Source: Oceanobacillus sp. CFH 90083 | GTDB lineage: Bacteria; Bacillota; Bacilli; Bacillales; Amphibacillaceae | Assembly: GCF_009389585.1 (NCBI RefSeq) | Contig: NZ_VIYG01000002.1 | Location: 186,001 to 250,000 of the forward strand | Length of the DNA: 64,000 nucleotides | Direction: 5' to 3' | In this document: one piece after another, positions 1 through 9,970 of the stretch | Layout: each line of letters begins with the position of its first letter | Position numbering within the stretch: the stretch's first letter is position 1 | Notes under the pieces: generated by a model | Seen by the model: the letters and a program-made list of their open reading frames with translations, nothing else | Database searches by the model: none | Told to the model about the DNA's origin: nothing | Position numbers and translations under genes: made by a program

Positions 1-52
1 CTCGACGTGCAACTTGAGCTCAATCTACCCCTGTCGAATCCGTAACGTCCCC
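1..52 (-). ncRNA. ssrA: tmRNA (ssrA), 5' part, cut by the window edge
   Basis: Read on the minus strand, position 52 downward gives GGGGACGTTACGGATTCGAC followed by AGGGGTAGATTGAGCTCAAG, the conserved 5' end of bacterial tmRNA (acceptor stem and D-like region of the tRNA-like domain). tmRNA rescues stalled ribosomes together with SmpB. Its placement directly downstream of smpB on the same strand matches Bacillus. Only the first 52 nucleotides are present; the tag-coding region and 3' half lie outside the window. Confidence 0.95.
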
Positions 53-101
53 GTATTATATAAACACAGGGAATAATGAAGCATGCTTCAATTATTCAGC
101 T

Positions 102-188
102 GTACCTTGTTCCTATGATAATGCTTCCTTCAACAGCATACCATGAACAGGGTACCTTTCATTATAACAAATCATGCTAAATAGTCAA
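102..188 (-). promoter_or_regulatory. ssrA promoter and folded precursor leader
   Basis: On the minus strand TTGACT (183-188) and TATAAT (161-166) are separated by 16 bp, a good sigma-A promoter giving a start near 154. About 100 nt of leader would then precede the mature tmRNA 5' end at 52. The leader holds a stem pairing 145-155 with 102-112 (one G-U) and a second inverted repeat, 71-82 with 85-97. RNase P trims tmRNA precursors in other bacteria, so the leader is presumably removed. A second TATAAT-like string at 55-60 is too close to the mature end to serve as its -10. Confidence 0.65.
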
Positions 189-199
189 GCATACAAAAA

Positions 200-667
200 C
201 TAGCGCATATGATCTTTAATTGCCCGATCTACATCACGCTTCATTTGTTTACGTTTTAGATCTTCCCGTTTATCGTATTTCTTCTTCCCTTTACCAAGAC
301 CGATTAATACTTTTGCATAACCATTTTTAATATATATTTTTAATGGAATTAATGCATAGCCCTGCTGCTGGGTCAATCCAATCAATTTATCAATTTCCTT
401 ACGATGCAGTAACAGTTTTCTTGTACGGGTCGGGTCGTGATTATAACGATTCCCCTGCTCGTATTCAGCGATATGCAGGTTAATTAATTGTACTTCCCCG
501 TTTCTGTCAATCCGTGCATGAGCATCTTTAATATTTACTCTGCCATTACGTATCGACTTAATTTCCGTTCCCTGTAAAACAATGCCTGCCTCGTAGGTAT
601 CCTCAATTAGATAATCAAAGGAAGCTTTTTTATTTTGTGCAATGGTTTTTCCATTTCCTTTTGGCAT
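200..667 (-). CDS. smpB: SsrA-binding protein SmpB
   Basis: Small basic RNA-binding protein that carries tmRNA to stalled ribosomes for trans-translation. The 155 residues match the family's usual length. The N-terminal half has the oligonucleotide-binding barrel ([20 protein letters not shown] near residues 16-35). The C-terminus has the [14 protein letters not shown] tail that sits in the empty mRNA channel. The ATG at 667 follows a GAGGATG ribosome binding site. It lies immediately upstream of ssrA and downstream of rnr, the standard Bacillus order. RNase R is also a known partner of the tmRNA system, so the neighbourhood is functionally consistent. Confidence 0.97.
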   Translation of the reverse strand: MPKGNGKTIAQNKKASFDYLIEDTYEAGIVLQGTEIKSIRNGRVNIKDAHARIDRNGEVQLINLHIAEYEQGNRYNHDPTRTRKLLLHRKEIDKLIGLTQQQGYALIPLKIYIKNGYAKVLIGLGKGKKKYDKREDLKRKQMKRDVDRAIKDHMR

Positions 668-888
668 TTCAAATCATCCTCTTCCATCGAACTTTTAAAA
701 GTTCTTTTCATCCACAGGGCAGGAACTCACACTATCCCTAAATAAATTCTCTGTCTATTTTACCAAAAAACTTCCCTTATCTCAAAAGTTTTAGAGTGTT
801 TACCTGCTAACAAGACGGCCTTTTTCTCTTATACAGCTACCTGTTTTCTACAAGATTCATATAGAAGAAAAGGATGGACGCCTCTGCT

Positions 889-931
889 GTGAAAAACGAT
901 AAAACCTCTGATAAAAGAGATTCTATCGTTT
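889..931 (-). terminator. Intrinsic terminator of rnr
   Basis: On the minus strand the end of rnr forms an imperfect stem, AAACGATAGAATCTCT pairing with AGAGGTTTTATCGTTT, followed by a short T run. The rnr stop codon TAG lies inside the left arm. This would separate rnr from smpB at least partly; the 255-bp gap between them shows no further gene. Confidence 0.6.
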
Positions 932-3184
932 CGGTTTATTCTTTTTCTTATTTTTAGGTTTTGCCTTGGCCTTTGATTTCTTTTTTGATTTTTCTTTCGG
1001 CTTTGCAGAAGCTTGGATAACTCGTCTGGAAGGCTTTTCCCTTCTTTCCTTCCGGCGCGGAGACGCTAAGGATGTCAGTTCAAAGTCAACTGTATATTCC
1101 TCCAAGTTTACATCAGCCACCTTAATATCCACTTCATCCCCTACACGGAATACCTTGGCAGTCCGCTCTCCGATCATCGCCTGACTGCGTTCATCAAAAT
1201 GATAATAATCATCTGTCAAATAGCTGACATGAACAAGTCCTTCTACTGTATTTTCGAGTTCGACAAACATGCCAAAGTTTGTTACGGAGCTGATAATACC
1301 GGTAAACGCTTCACCGATTTTATCCTTCATAAATTCCGCTTTCTTCATATTATCGGTATCGCGCTCGGCATCGACTGCCCGGCGTTCCATTTCTGAAGTA
1401 TGGCGGGCAATTTCCGGCATCCGGTCCTTCCAATGCTTCATCGTTTTCTTATCCATTTTATTTTCAATTAAATAGGTGCGGATTAAACGATGCACAATTA
1501 AATCGGGATAGCGGCGGATCGGCGACGTGAAATGGGTATAAAAATCTGTTGCCAGGCCAAAATGTCCAACACTCTGCGGAGAATATTTTGCCTGCTGCAT
1601 GGAGCGCAGCATTAATTTAGATACAATCATTTCCTCCGGTTCATCTTTAATCGATTCCAGCACCTTTTGGAGCTGCTGCGGATGAACCTCGTTAGCCGTT
1701 CCTTTCACAGAAATACCCAGTCCGGCTAAGAATTCATAGAATTTCTCCAGCTTTCCTTCATCCGGATCCTCATGGATACGGTGAATAAAAGGTACATCCA
1801 TCCAGTGGAAATGCTCAGCAATCGTTTCGTTCGCTGCCAGCATAAATTCTTCAATTAATTTTTCACCGACAGAGCGTTCGCGAATAACGACATCGGTCGG
1901 ATGGCCTTTTTCATCGACAAGCACTTTTGCTTCTTTAAAATCAAAGTCAATAGCGCCTCGTCCAAAGCGTTTCCCGCGTAAAATAGCAGCGAGCTTTTCC
2001 ATATTTTCAAACATCGGAACCAGCGTCTCATATTTTTTACGAAGTGATTCATCCTTGTCCACTAAAATCTTATTCACATCGGAATAAGTCATTCGCTCAT
2101 TCGAATTAATCACACTTTGAAAAATTTCATGGTGGACAACTTGTCCGCTTGGATTAATCTCCATTTGACAACCCAATGTTAATCTGTCTACGTGCGGGTT
2201 AAGAGAGCATATTCCGTTAGATAAACGGTGCGGGATCATCGGAATCACACGATCAACTAAATAAACACTCGTCCCCCGCTCAAATGCCTCTTTATCCAGA
2301 GAAGTGCCCTCCTTCACATAATGACTGACATCTGCAATATAGACACCAAGCTGATAATTCCCATTATCGAGACGTTTGACACTGACCGCATCATCAAGGT
2401 CTTTGGCATCCGCACCGTCAATCGTAACGACAACCTCATCCCTCAGATCCTTTCTTCCAGCTATATCATCTGGATCAATTTCATCCGGGACACCATTTGC
2501 CTGCTCAATAACTTCTTCGGGGAAATCTATCGGAATGCCGTGCTTGTAAATAATAGAGAGAATATCAATGCCCGGATCATTTTTATGACCAAGAATCTGA
2601 ATAATTTCTCCTTCTGCACTTTTTCTTCCCTCCGGATATTTGGTAATGCGTGCCAGCACTTTATGACCATCGACAGCTCCATGTGTATGCCCTTTAGAGA
2701 TAAAAATATCATTGGGAATCCGCTTATCGTCAGCGATAACAAATCCAAAGGAACGATTATCCTCAAATGTACCGACAACTGTAACGACTGCCCGTTCTAA
2801 AATCCGGATAACCTTTCCTTCCGGGCGGGAGCCTTCTGCATCTTTCTTTTCCAGACGGACAAGCACTTTATCCCTATTCATTGCAGATCCCATATCATTC
2901 GCATGGATGTATACATCCGTTTCATTTTCATCTTCCGGAATAAGAAAAGCAAAGCCCTTCGCATGCATTTGAATTGTTCCCTTGACAAGATTCATTTTAT
3001 CCGGCAATCCGAAACGGTTCTTCCTGGTCCGGACAAGCTCTCCTTCCAGCTCCAGCTCATTTAAAGAAATGACCAGCTCTTTAAATTCTTCTGCATTCTC
3101 TAAAGCCAGAGCCTCTTCTAACTCCTGGACAGATAATGGTTTCGTGCTATTTTCTTTAATATAATTTAAAATGCGTTCTTTCAT
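923..3184 (-). CDS. rnr: Ribonuclease R
   Basis: Processive 3'-to-5' exoribonuclease that degrades structured RNA and takes part in rRNA and tmRNA-linked mRNA decay. The 753 residues show an N-terminal winged-helix domain (about 1-65), two cold-shock/OB domains (about 67-220), and an RNB catalytic domain (about 245-580) with the metal-binding acidic cluster in [14 protein letters not shown]. An S1 domain follows (about 635-715; [20 protein letters not shown]), then a Lys-rich basic tail from about 720. The tail is typical of RNase R and absent from RNase II. Start ATG at 3184 has an AGAAGGTGAACG-type Shine-Dalgarno. It lies between smpB and the esterase, as in Bacillus. Confidence 0.97.
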   Translation of the reverse strand: MKERILNYIKENSTKPLSVQELEEALALENAEEFKELVISLNELELEGELVRTRKNRFGLPDKMNLVKGTIQMHAKGFAFLIPEDENETDVYIHANDMGSAMNRDKVLVRLEKKDAEGSRPEGKVIRILERAVVTVVGTFEDNRSFGFVIADDKRIPNDIFISKGHTHGAVDGHKVLARITKYPEGRKSAEGEIIQILGHKNDPGIDILSIIYKHGIPIDFPEEVIEQANGVPDEIDPDDIAGRKDLRDEVVVTIDGADAKDLDDAVSVKRLDNGNYQLGVYIADVSHYVKEGTSLDKEAFERGTSVYLVDRVIPMIPHRLSNGICSLNPHVDRLTLGCQMEINPSGQVVHHEIFQSVINSNERMTYSDVNKILVDKDESLRKKYETLVPMFENMEKLAAILRGKRFGRGAIDFDFKEAKVLVDEKGHPTDVVIRERSVGEKLIEEFMLAANETIAEHFHWMDVPFIHRIHEDPDEGKLEKFYEFLAGLGISVKGTANEVHPQQLQKVLESIKDEPEEMIVSKLMLRSMQQAKYSPQSVGHFGLATDFYTHFTSPIRRYPDLIVHRLIRTYLIENKMDKKTMKHWKDRMPEIARHTSEMERRAVDAERDTDNMKKAEFMKDKIGEAFTGIISSVTNFGMFVELENTVEGLVHVSYLTDDYYHFDERSQAMIGERTAKVFRVGDEVDIKVADVNLEEYTVDFELTSLASPRRKERREKPSRRVIQASAKPKEKSKKKSKAKAKPKNKKKNKPKR

Positions 3185-3230
3185 ACGTTCACCTTCTTTC
3201 TGTTCATCTTTCCTGCTTTCACTTTCTATT

Positions 3231-3983
3231 CTATACTTCCCAATTTAAGTTCTCTAAAAACATATAGATATCCTCATGAAGCTGTTCCTTTTCTTTATCC
3301 ATCGTAATAACATGTCCTGAATTGGCATACCATTTAATCTCTTTTTGTGTGGCCTCTATATTGTCATAAATATAATTGGCACTGTCCGTATTAATCATTT
3401 CATCCTTCTCTGCCTGTACAACAAAAGTAGGTGTATAAATCATATCGATATTTGCACTTACTTCCTTAACAGTATCTCTGACACCAGCAAAGAGCTTCTT
3501 GGAATGAGCCATAATTTCATTGACTTCTTCTTCAATAACTGCTTCATCTTTTTGCTCAAGCTGTTTGAACTCTCTAGAAAAAGTTCGAAACCCTTTCGTC
3601 AGCTCAGCTTCATTATCGAAAAACATCGGCGCACACATCGATACCATCCCTTTTATTTTCTCCGAATAAGCAAGTTTTAAACCTAATACGCCTCCAAGAG
3701 AAAGACCGGCAACGGCAATTTCCTGATATCCTAAATCCTTCAAGTGGTTAAATGCAGCCTTTACATCTGCCCACCACTCATCCGGGTTACTTTTTATTAA
3801 TTCTTCTGGCGGAAGTCCGTGCCCACGATATATTGGTGCATGACTTGTGTAGCCTTTTTTTTCTAAAAAACGCCCTAGCATCCTGACGTCTGCAGAGTGT
3901 CCGGTAAAACCATGCAGTAATAGCACAGCGCGTTCTCCTGCTTCAAATGTAAACGGCTGTGGTAATTTTATTCTCACAATCAC
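3231..3983 (-). CDS. est: Carboxylesterase, Est30/YvaK type
   Basis: Cytoplasmic alpha/beta hydrolase that cleaves short- to medium-chain esters. The nucleophile elbow GLSLGG places the catalytic serine near residue 95. The acid lies in QAEKDEMIN and the histidine in NSGHVITMD near the C-terminus. LLLHGFTG (about 21-28) forms the oxyanion region. Length (250) and the conserved WWADV and HAPIYRGHG segments match Geobacillus Est30. It starts with GTG at 3983 after GGGGATGG; a second in-frame GTG at 3977 is also possible. The gene lies 46 bp upstream of rnr, probably in the secG-est-rnr transcription unit. No signal peptide. Confidence 0.93.
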   Translation of the reverse strand: MIVRIKLPQPFTFEAGERAVLLLHGFTGHSADVRMLGRFLEKKGYTSHAPIYRGHGLPPEELIKSNPDEWWADVKAAFNHLKDLGYQEIAVAGLSLGGVLGLKLAYSEKIKGMVSMCAPMFFDNEAELTKGFRTFSREFKQLEQKDEAVIEEEVNEIMAHSKKLFAGVRDTVKEVSANIDMIYTPTFVVQAEKDEMINTDSANYIYDNIEATQKEIKWYANSGHVITMDKEKEQLHEDIYMFLENLNWEV

Positions 3984-4110
3984 CCATCCCCTTCATCTTC
4001 CCTAAATCATTTTTTCCCAGTGCATTTCTAGTATACCCTGTATCGTTGTCATTGTATGTTCAAAAGCCCTCAGACAGCGAACTTTTCATACAGACTATCC
4101 ATTCAAAAAT

Positions 4111-4142
4111 AAAAAAACCTTACCACAAAACTGTGATAAGGA
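4111..4142 (-). terminator. Intrinsic terminator after secG
   Basis: Minus-strand reading gives stem CCTTATCACAG, loop TTTT, GTGGTAAGG, then a run of seven T. It begins at the secG stop codon, so much secG transcription should end here before est. Confidence 0.8.
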
Positions 4143-4149
4143 ATAACAT

Positions 4150-4386
4150 TTATTGTAATACGTACGCTGCCAAGAAAGCTAATAAAAAGAACAGCACACC
4201 TGTAACTATTGTTAAACGATGAAGCACTAAATCAATTCCGCGTGCTTTTTGTTTCCCAAATAACTGCTCTGCTCCGCCTGAAATAGCTCCTGATAAGCCT
4301 GCGCTTTTTCCAGACTGCAGTAAAACAAGTGTAATCATAATGATAACGTCAATTACTAATAAAACATTAACCACAGTTAACAACAT
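4150..4386 (-). CDS. secG: Preprotein translocase subunit SecG
   Basis: Small membrane subunit of the SecYEG protein-export channel. The 78 residues have two hydrophobic helices (about 3-23 and 54-76). The cytoplasmic loop between them carries the family motif [20 protein letters not shown] and the conserved GKQKARG. Length and topology are standard. Start ATG at 4386 follows AGGAGGAG. It sits upstream of est and rnr, as in Bacillus. A strong terminator follows at once. Confidence 0.96.
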   Translation of the reverse strand: MLLTVVNVLLVIDVIIMITLVLLQSGKSAGLSGAISGGAEQLFGKQKARGIDLVLHRLTIVTGVLFFLLAFLAAYVLQ

Positions 4387-4649
4387 GCCTTCATACTCCT
4401 CCTATGTTCCGACAATCCCTATTTTATACTTTATCATACTTTGAATTTGTTGCGCAAGAAAGATTTGTGAAATGCTGTGTAATAATCATTATTAATTCCT
4501 GATTTTATCAGGTGTAAAGTATATGGATAAGTTCATATTTTATTTTGCTTGTATTTGTTTAAAAGCCCGGCTTCAAAGTATAATGAAAATAGCTGCCTTA
4601 TTAAAAAAATTGCATGAAGACTTATAGAGATGATAAAGGGGGAGACAGC

Positions 4650-5564
4650 GTGCAAACCGAAAATCATTGGCTCGATGTTTCTGATGAAACAAGCATTTAT
4701 ATCAAACAATGGCTGCCTGACACAAAGGCAATTGGTATCTTGCAAATTGCACATGGGATGGTTGAACATATTGAACGCTATCAGGATTTTGCTTCTTATT
4801 GTACTTCCTTAGGATTTATTGTTATCGGCAATGATCATCGTGGTCACGGCAAAACAGGAGAAATGGGGATGCGAGGATATTTCACGGAAGAAAATGGATT
4901 TCAACGGGTGGTTACAGATCTTTACGAAATTATGCTATACGGGAAGAAAACTTTTCCAAACCTCCCCTACTACTTTTTAGGGCATAGTATGGGTTCCTTC
5001 CTGATGCGCAATTTCATTCAGTATTATAGTGACGAAATAGATGGATTAATATTAACAGGCACAGGTCACTATTCCAGGGCTCTCGCAAAAATAGGTAAAA
5101 GCACTGCTTCGTTTTTACCGCCAATGAAACCATCACCCATCATGAATACGCTCGTTTTGGGTAGCAGTATGAAACGCGACACACAATATAAGCATGAATG
5201 GCTGACAAGGGATGAAGCATCTGCAGCAGCTTATGAAGATGATCCAAATACCGGCTTTATTCCAACTGCACGCTTTTTCTATGATTTATTGGAGGGTATC
5301 TATCAAACAAGAAATCAGCGTCTCAATAAAAACATCCGTAAAGACCTTCCCCTTCTTCTCCTCAGCGGCGATCAGGATATGATTGGTCAATATGGAAAAG
5401 GTGTATGGAAAACCGCCGATCTCTTTCAAAAAATCGGCCTGACGAACATTCTCGTCCAGATTTATGAAGCTGGCAAGCATGAACTGTTACATGACATTTG
5501 CCGGGAGGAAGTATTTGTCTTCATCGGTAACTGGCTAAAAACACTTGGAGATGCCAATAATTAA
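4650..5564 (+). CDS. Alpha/beta hydrolase, lysophospholipase / monoacylglycerol lipase-like
   Basis: Serine hydrolase of the PldB/monoglyceride-lipase branch (COG2267 type). Visible motifs are IAHGMVEHIERYQDFA (oxyanion/HG region), DHRGHGKTG, the nucleophile elbow GHSMGS, the acid in LLSGDQDMIGQ, and the histidine in EAGKHELLHD. I chose the GTG at 4650 because AAAGGGGGAG lies six bases upstream. An ATG at 4614 would extend it by 12 residues but has no binding site. That gives 304 residues. There is no signal peptide, so it is probably cytoplasmic and acts on monoacylglycerols or lysophospholipids; the true substrate is unknown. It is the first of a few plus-strand genes and reads toward ptsI. 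Confidence 0.85.
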   Translation: MQTENHWLDVSDETSIYIKQWLPDTKAIGILQIAHGMVEHIERYQDFASYCTSLGFIVIGNDHRGHGKTGEMGMRGYFTEENGFQRVVTDLYEIMLYGKKTFPNLPYYFLGHSMGSFLMRNFIQYYSDEIDGLILTGTGHYSRALAKIGKSTASFLPPMKPSPIMNTLVLGSSMKRDTQYKHEWLTRDEASAAAYEDDPNTGFIPTARFFYDLLEGIYQTRNQRLNKNIRKDLPLLLLSGDQDMIGQYGKGVWKTADLFQKIGLTNILVQIYEAGKHELLHDICREEVFVFIGNWLKTLGDANN

Positions 5565-5647
5565 CACTTTCTTTCCCTTACAGAAAACGGTAGCTTCCTG
5601 CTTGTATTACTTGCACAATAACGTACTCTAATTTAGTATAGATATGT

Positions 5648-5653
5648 TATAAT
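5648..5653 (+). promoter_or_regulatory. ptsI promoter, extended -10
   Basis: TGTTATAAT (5645-5653) is an extended -10 element. No good -35 is visible at 17-18 bp. It lies 41 bp upstream of the ptsI ATG and downstream of the hydrolase stop, so ptsI has its own promoter. Confidence 0.55.
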
Positions 5654-5693
5654 GATCATTATTAAGCTTTATTATAGAAAGGATGCTCTCATA

Positions 5694-7409
5694 ATGAAAA
5701 AAATGAATGGAATCGCTGCATCTAGTGGAATTGCCATTGCTAAAGTATACGAATTGAAAGAACCGGCATTAGACTTTGAAAAGACATCAATTGATAATCC
5801 AGAACAAGAAATTGAGCGTCTTGAAAGCGCACTCGAAGTTTCCAGACAAGAGCTGGAGAAAATTAAAGCACATACATTAAAAGAACTCGGTGAGGAGCAT
5901 GCAGAAATTTTCTCTGCACATTTGCTCGTATTAGGAGATCCAGAGCTTATTAACCCGATGAAAGATAAAATCAACGATGATAAGGTAAACGCAGAAGCTG
6001 CTTTAGATGAAGTTGCTACAATGTTCATTGATATGTTTAAAGCGATGGATAACGAATATATGCGTGAACGTGCGGCTGATATTCATGATGTAACGAAACG
6101 TGTTATGTCTCATCTGCTGCAGGTTACTTTCCCAAACCCAGCTCTTATTGACGAGCAAGTGATTGTCATTGCGAAGGATTTAACACCTTCCGATACTGCT
6201 CAGCTAAATCGTGAATTCGTAAAAGGCTTTGCAACAGATATCGGCGGCAGAACTTCTCACTCCGCCATTATGGCCCGTTCTCTGGAAATTCCTGCTGTTG
6301 TAGGTACAAAAGAAATTACCGGTGCTGTGAAAAAAGACGATCAAATTATTGTTGATGGAATTGAAGGCAAGGTAATTATTAACCCGACAGAGGAAGAAAT
6401 TCAAGTATATGAAGAAAAGCAGGCTGCATTTGTGAAGCAGCAGGAAGAATGGGCAAAATTAAAAGATGAGCCTACCTTCTCTGCAGATGGTGAACAGGTT
6501 GAGCTCGGCGGAAATATTGGTACTCCGGATGATGTCGAGGGTGTTCTTAATAATGGTGGTGAGGCTGTCGGTCTTTATCGTACAGAATTCTTATACATGG
6601 GTAACTCGGAGCTACCTTCTGAGGATATTCAATTTGAAGCATATAAAACCGTATTAGAAAAAATGGGAGACAAGCCTGTTGTTGTACGTACACTCGATGT
6701 CGGCGGCGACAAAGAGATCAGCTACTTAGATATGCCGGAGGAAATGAACCCGTTCCTGGGGTACCGTGCCATCCGCTTCTGTTTAGAAAATGAGCATGTC
6801 TTCCGTCCGCAATTGCGCGCTTTATTACGTGCAAGTGCATATGGTAATTTGAAAATCATGTTTCCGATGATTGCTACATTGGAAGAATTCCGCCAGGCTA
6901 AGGCATTATTATTAGAGGAAAAAGACAATCTTCAAAAAGATGGCGTAGAGGTTTCGGAAAACATCGAAGTCGGCATCATGGTAGAAATTCCAGCTACAGC
7001 TGTACTTGCAAAACAATTTGCTAAAGAAGTTGATTTCTTCAGTATTGGAACAAATGACTTAATCCAGTATACAATGGCTGCCGACCGGATGAATGAACAG
7101 GTTTCTTACCTGTATCAGCCATACCATCCTGCTATCTTAAATCTGGTTAATAATGTGATTGAGGCCGCTCACGCAGAAGGTAAATGGGCTGGTATGTGTG
7201 GAGAAATGGGTGGCGACCCTAAAGCTATTCCATTACTTCTTGCTTTTGGACTGGATGAATTCAGCATGAGTGCAACTTCTATCTTACCGGCAAGAACGCA
7301 AATTCTCGGTTTAAATAAAAAAGAGCTTGCAGCACTTAAGGATGAATTCTTATCTTTAAACACAGCTGAAGAAGTTATTGCTTTAATGGAAAAAACGATT
7401 AATAAATAA
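5694..7409 (+). CDS. ptsI: Phosphoenolpyruvate-protein phosphotransferase (PTS enzyme I)
   Basis: First phosphotransfer step of the sugar PTS: takes phosphate from PEP onto a histidine and passes it to HPr. From ATG 5694 (GAAAGGATG upstream) the protein has 571 residues, the normal length. The N-terminal HPr-binding/phosphohistidine domain has the active histidine in [13 protein letters not shown] at about residue 189. The C-terminal PEP-binding barrel has [37 protein letters not shown] and the catalytic cysteine in [13 protein letters not shown]. An ATG at 5652 would add 14 residues but lies in the -10 box. Unlike most Bacillaceae there is no ptsH just upstream; HPr must be encoded elsewhere. 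A bidirectional terminator follows. Confidence 0.97.
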   Translation: MKKMNGIAASSGIAIAKVYELKEPALDFEKTSIDNPEQEIERLESALEVSRQELEKIKAHTLKELGEEHAEIFSAHLLVLGDPELINPMKDKINDDKVNAEAALDEVATMFIDMFKAMDNEYMRERAADIHDVTKRVMSHLLQVTFPNPALIDEQVIVIAKDLTPSDTAQLNREFVKGFATDIGGRTSHSAIMARSLEIPAVVGTKEITGAVKKDDQIIVDGIEGKVIINPTEEEIQVYEEKQAAFVKQQEEWAKLKDEPTFSADGEQVELGGNIGTPDDVEGVLNNGGEAVGLYRTEFLYMGNSELPSEDIQFEAYKTVLEKMGDKPVVVRTLDVGGDKEISYLDMPEEMNPFLGYRAIRFCLENEHVFRPQLRALLRASAYGNLKIMFPMIATLEEFRQAKALLLEEKDNLQKDGVEVSENIEVGIMVEIPATAVLAKQFAKEVDFFSIGTNDLIQYTMAADRMNEQVSYLYQPYHPAILNLVNNVIEAAHAEGKWAGMCGEMGGDPKAIPLLLAFGLDEFSMSATSILPARTQILGLNKKELAALKDEFLSLNTAEEVIALMEKTINK

Positions 7410-7420
7410 ATTAAGCAGCT

Positions 7421-7468
7421 GAAAAACCTTGACTATTATTTAATACAAACAAATAGTCAAGGTTTTTA
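7421..7468. terminator. Bidirectional terminator between ptsI and the GNAT gene
   Basis: AAAAACCTTGACTATT and its complement AATAGTCAAGGTTTTT face each other across a short loop, with A/T runs on both outer sides. It can end transcription of ptsI (plus) and of the acetyltransferase (minus). Confidence 0.9.
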
Positions 7469-7476
7469 AATTTTCA

Positions 7477-7887
7477 TCAATACATCCGCGCCATCCCCAC
7501 AGAATTGGGCGTTGTATAACGAAAGCCAAATTGTTCATATAGCTTATCTGCAGGAATATCTGCAATTAAACTGACATAGGAACCTTTATATGTATGCTTA
7601 TCTAAATAATTCATAATTTCCTGCATAACACGCTTGCCAAGTCCCTGTCCCTGATAGCTTGGTTTAACCACAATATCTACTACATGAAATACAACCCCGC
7701 CATCACCAACTACTCTTCCCATACCAATTAAAGTATCTTCATCATAAATCGTCACTGCAAATAATGTATTAGGAAGTCCAATTTCAATTGCTTTTCTTTC
7801 CTTGCTGCTGAGTCCGGCTTCTGTTCTTAGTTCGTTAAATATATCCACATCTGGTGTCTGATACTTGATTTGATAACGTTCATTCAT
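7477..7887 (-). CDS. GNAT-family N-acetyltransferase
   Basis: Acetyl-CoA-dependent N-acetyltransferase of the GNAT fold. Motif A, VVDIVVKPSYQGQGLGKRVM, contains the Q/RxxGxG/A pyrophosphate-binding loop. FAVTIYDEDTLIGMGRVVGD is the preceding strand-turn-strand, and LYEQFGFRYT the C-terminal segment. I chose the ATG at 7887 (136 residues) because AAAAGGATGAAAAGGAA lies just upstream. An ATG at 7953 would add 22 hydrophilic residues of no family character. The substrate cannot be read from sequence. It is divergent from the methyltransferase gene, with which it shares a roughly 170-bp control region. Confidence 0.88.
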   Translation of the reverse strand: MNERYQIKYQTPDVDIFNELRTEAGLSSKERKAIEIGLPNTLFAVTIYDEDTLIGMGRVVGDGGVVFHVVDIVVKPSYQGQGLGKRVMQEIMNYLDKHTYKGSYVSLIADIPADKLYEQFGFRYTTPNSVGMARMY

Positions 7888-8057
7888 TTCCTTTTCATCC
7901 TTTTCGACAGTTTTTTCTATTTTAACATTTAAATAAATACAATAAGCTTTCATATAATATTTTCTTATCGAACCCTATTAGAAACCAATATTATATTTAA
8001 ACAGCATGTAAAGTTATAATCAATTATAACAGCAAAAATTACAGAGGAGGAGATACG

Positions 8058-8828
8058 TTGGATTTTCACAGTAAAAATAATATGTACAGCTATACAAATC
8101 GTGAAGCTGATACTGCATGGAAGAAGAAAATAAAAGAGCTGATTGATATTGATTCTATTCACCAGGCCGCAGATATAGGATGCGGGGGAGGTATTTATTG
8201 CAAAGCTTTGGCTGATATAGGGATTCCCTCTGTATCAGGTATTGACTATTCCAAGCCGATTTTAAAAGGAGCCGGGAAATACTGCAGCAGTTACACCAAT
8301 ATTTCTTTCCAGCTTGGTTATGCAGATAATACCGGCTTAGAGCCGGATAGCACTGATTTGATTTTATCCAGAGCATTAATCCATCATATAAAAGACTTAG
8401 GTTCTGTATTTGCTGAGGCATACAGGGTATTGAAAAGCGATGGCTGTTATCTTATCCAGGATCGCACATTAGACGATTGTTTACTGGAAGGAAGTAACGA
8501 ACATATCCGCGGCTACTTTTTTGAAGCTTTTCCAAGATTAAAGATATTTGAAAAGGAACGCAGGCATTCCGGCGGTGTTATAAAATTAAGTCTTCAACAA
8601 GCTGGTTTTAAAAGGATAGAAAAACACAGTCTGTGGGAAATAAGAAAAACCTATAAAAATAAACAGGCACTACTGGATGAGATTCAATCCAGAACCGGAC
8701 GCAGTATTCTGCACGAGTTATCTGATGCTGAATTATCATCTTTAGTTAACTATATCGATCAATCTATCAGTGATACAGAAAAGATTGTGGAAAAAGACAG
8801 ATGGACGTTGTTTAATGCAGTGAAATAA
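8058..8828 (+). CDS. Class I SAM-dependent methyltransferase
   Basis: Methyl transfer from S-adenosylmethionine to an unidentified small molecule. The 256 residues carry motif I AADIGCGGGIYCKAL (about 36-50), an acidic residue after the next strand (VSGIDYSKP), and the motif IV region DLILSRALIHHIKDL. This is the Methyltransf_11/25 (UbiE-like) pattern. It starts with TTG at 8058 behind the very strong GAGGAGGAG. The C-terminal third (about 170-256) is charged and has no motif I recognise. Monocistronic, divergent from the acetyltransferase. Confidence 0.85.
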   Translation: MDFHSKNNMYSYTNREADTAWKKKIKELIDIDSIHQAADIGCGGGIYCKALADIGIPSVSGIDYSKPILKGAGKYCSSYTNISFQLGYADNTGLEPDSTDLILSRALIHHIKDLGSVFAEAYRVLKSDGCYLIQDRTLDDCLLEGSNEHIRGYFFEAFPRLKIFEKERRHSGGVIKLSLQQAGFKRIEKHSLWEIRKTYKNKQALLDEIQSRTGRSILHELSDAELSSLVNYIDQSISDTEKIVEKDRWTLFNAVK

Positions 8829-9129
8829 TTAATAAATCTTACTGCAGGCTTGTTATAGGTTTTCTCCAAGCCTGCAGAATCACATATTATCTCGATACAC
8901 ACATTCTCTCTTCTTCTCGCGATAACAGTACCAATTCCTTCATCCAAATATAAGCAAAGAGGAAAATCCACAGATACATAATAGATACTGATTCAATACC
9001 TAAAGCGTAAATACAAGGGTATCACTTTCTGTATAACGTATTCCCTTCATCTAACACCTTATAAGGAAGAACCGTTTCTTTATATAAAAGGATGGCTCTT
9101 CCTGTAATTCCTTCTCAACAGATTTCTTT
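8829..9129. other. Gap between methyltransferase and isomerase genes
   Basis: Holds a perfect 11-bp inverted repeat CTGCAGGCTTG (8842-8852 and 8867-8877) just after the methyltransferase stop, with no T run, so it is at most a weak terminator. A second hairpin (9069-9104, GGAAGAACC/GGCTCTTCC) lies downstream of the isomerase on the minus strand. Between them, 8887-8979 (minus) reads as a 30-residue peptide with one hydrophobic stretch and a charged tail but no ribosome binding site; I treat it as a chance frame or gene debris. Confidence 0.5.
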
Positions 9130-9885
9130 CTATAAAGAAATCCTATTTAAATGATCAATATTGACTTTGGCACTTTCCAGCGGGTCACCGTCAAAATCCT
9201 CCTGCTCTACTATAAACCAGTTAACCCCATACTCTTTTCCAACACGGAGCAGTGTTTTCATATCAAGTGTACCCGACCCTATTTCTATGCTTCGTTTTTT
9301 TCCGTTCTCTTCTTTCATATCCTTTATATGAAGGGAAACGATCCGGTTGCCATATTTACGGATAATATCAGCCGGTTCATAACCGGCGTGCGTTGCCCAG
9401 TAACAATCCAGCTCTATCTGTACAAGCTCCGGTTCTGTCTGTCCAAATAAAAGATCAAAACCTGTTTCGCCATCAAACGTCTCAAATTCAAAATGATGAT
9501 TATGGTAAGCAAATGTCATCCCGTTGCTTTTACATATTTTTCCGATTTCATTTAGTTTTTCGGCTGTCCGTTGATAATCTTCTCTAGTTTTCCGATCTGT
9601 TTCAGGCAGCCAGGGACAAATCAGCAGGCTGTTCCCGATCTCCTGGTTATAAGCAATCGTCTCTTTCAGTTTATCCCCGCTTAATTCATCAAGCCCTGTA
9701 TGACTGCCTGCTGCATTAATTTTTTTATTATCCATTACTTTTTTCAATTCCTGTGCAGGCTTTTGAAAGAATCCAGCAAATTGAACTCCCTGATAGCCCA
9801 TATCTGCTGCAAGGCTGATAGTCTCGAATAAATCATCCGCTGCTCTATCACGAACAGAATAAAGCTGTAATCCAACATTACTCAT
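9130..9885 (-). CDS. Sugar phosphate isomerase/epimerase family protein (xylose-isomerase-like TIM barrel)
   Basis: TIM-barrel enzyme of the AP-endonuclease-2/xylose-isomerase-like superfamily (IolE/IolI relatives). In 251 residues the metal-ligand motifs are visible: HNHHFEFE (about 128-135), VQIELDCYWATHAG (Glu/Asp, about 157-170), SLHIKDMK (about 185-192) and the C-terminal WFIVEQEDFDGD. Members isomerise, epimerise, dehydrate or eliminate on keto-sugars and inososes. It is the last gene of a six-gene minus-strand operon with four Gfo/Idh/MocA dehydrogenases and a second barrel protein. This suggests it acts on a keto-sugar made by one of them. No secretion signal. Substrate unknown. Confidence 0.85.
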   Translation of the reverse strand: MSNVGLQLYSVRDRAADDLFETISLAADMGYQGVQFAGFFQKPAQELKKVMDNKKINAAGSHTGLDELSGDKLKETIAYNQEIGNSLLICPWLPETDRKTREDYQRTAEKLNEIGKICKSNGMTFAYHNHHFEFETFDGETGFDLLFGQTEPELVQIELDCYWATHAGYEPADIIRKYGNRIVSLHIKDMKEENGKKRSIEIGSGTLDMKTLLRVGKEYGVNWFIVEQEDFDGDPLESAKVNIDHLNRISL

Positions 9886-9970
9886 AATTTGATCTCCTAT
9901 CTTTTTGTAATTTCTTTACACGGTTGCTTTTGTCCGGTTGTTTTGATAGAAATGTCATATATAAATCGGC

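Noticed and set aside
55-60. TATAAT-like string right before mature tmRNA
   Set aside because: Only two bases from the mature 5' end, with no -35 at the right distance; the 161-188 promoter is better.
966-3164. Plus-strand frames opposite rnr, including a 159-codon one at 2321-2800
   Set aside because: Shadows of the highly conserved rnr frame; no ribosome binding sites or family motifs.
8887-8979. 30-codon membrane-peptide-like frame on the minus strand
   Set aside because: No ribosome binding site, no recognisable family, preceded closely by a stop; likely chance or debris.
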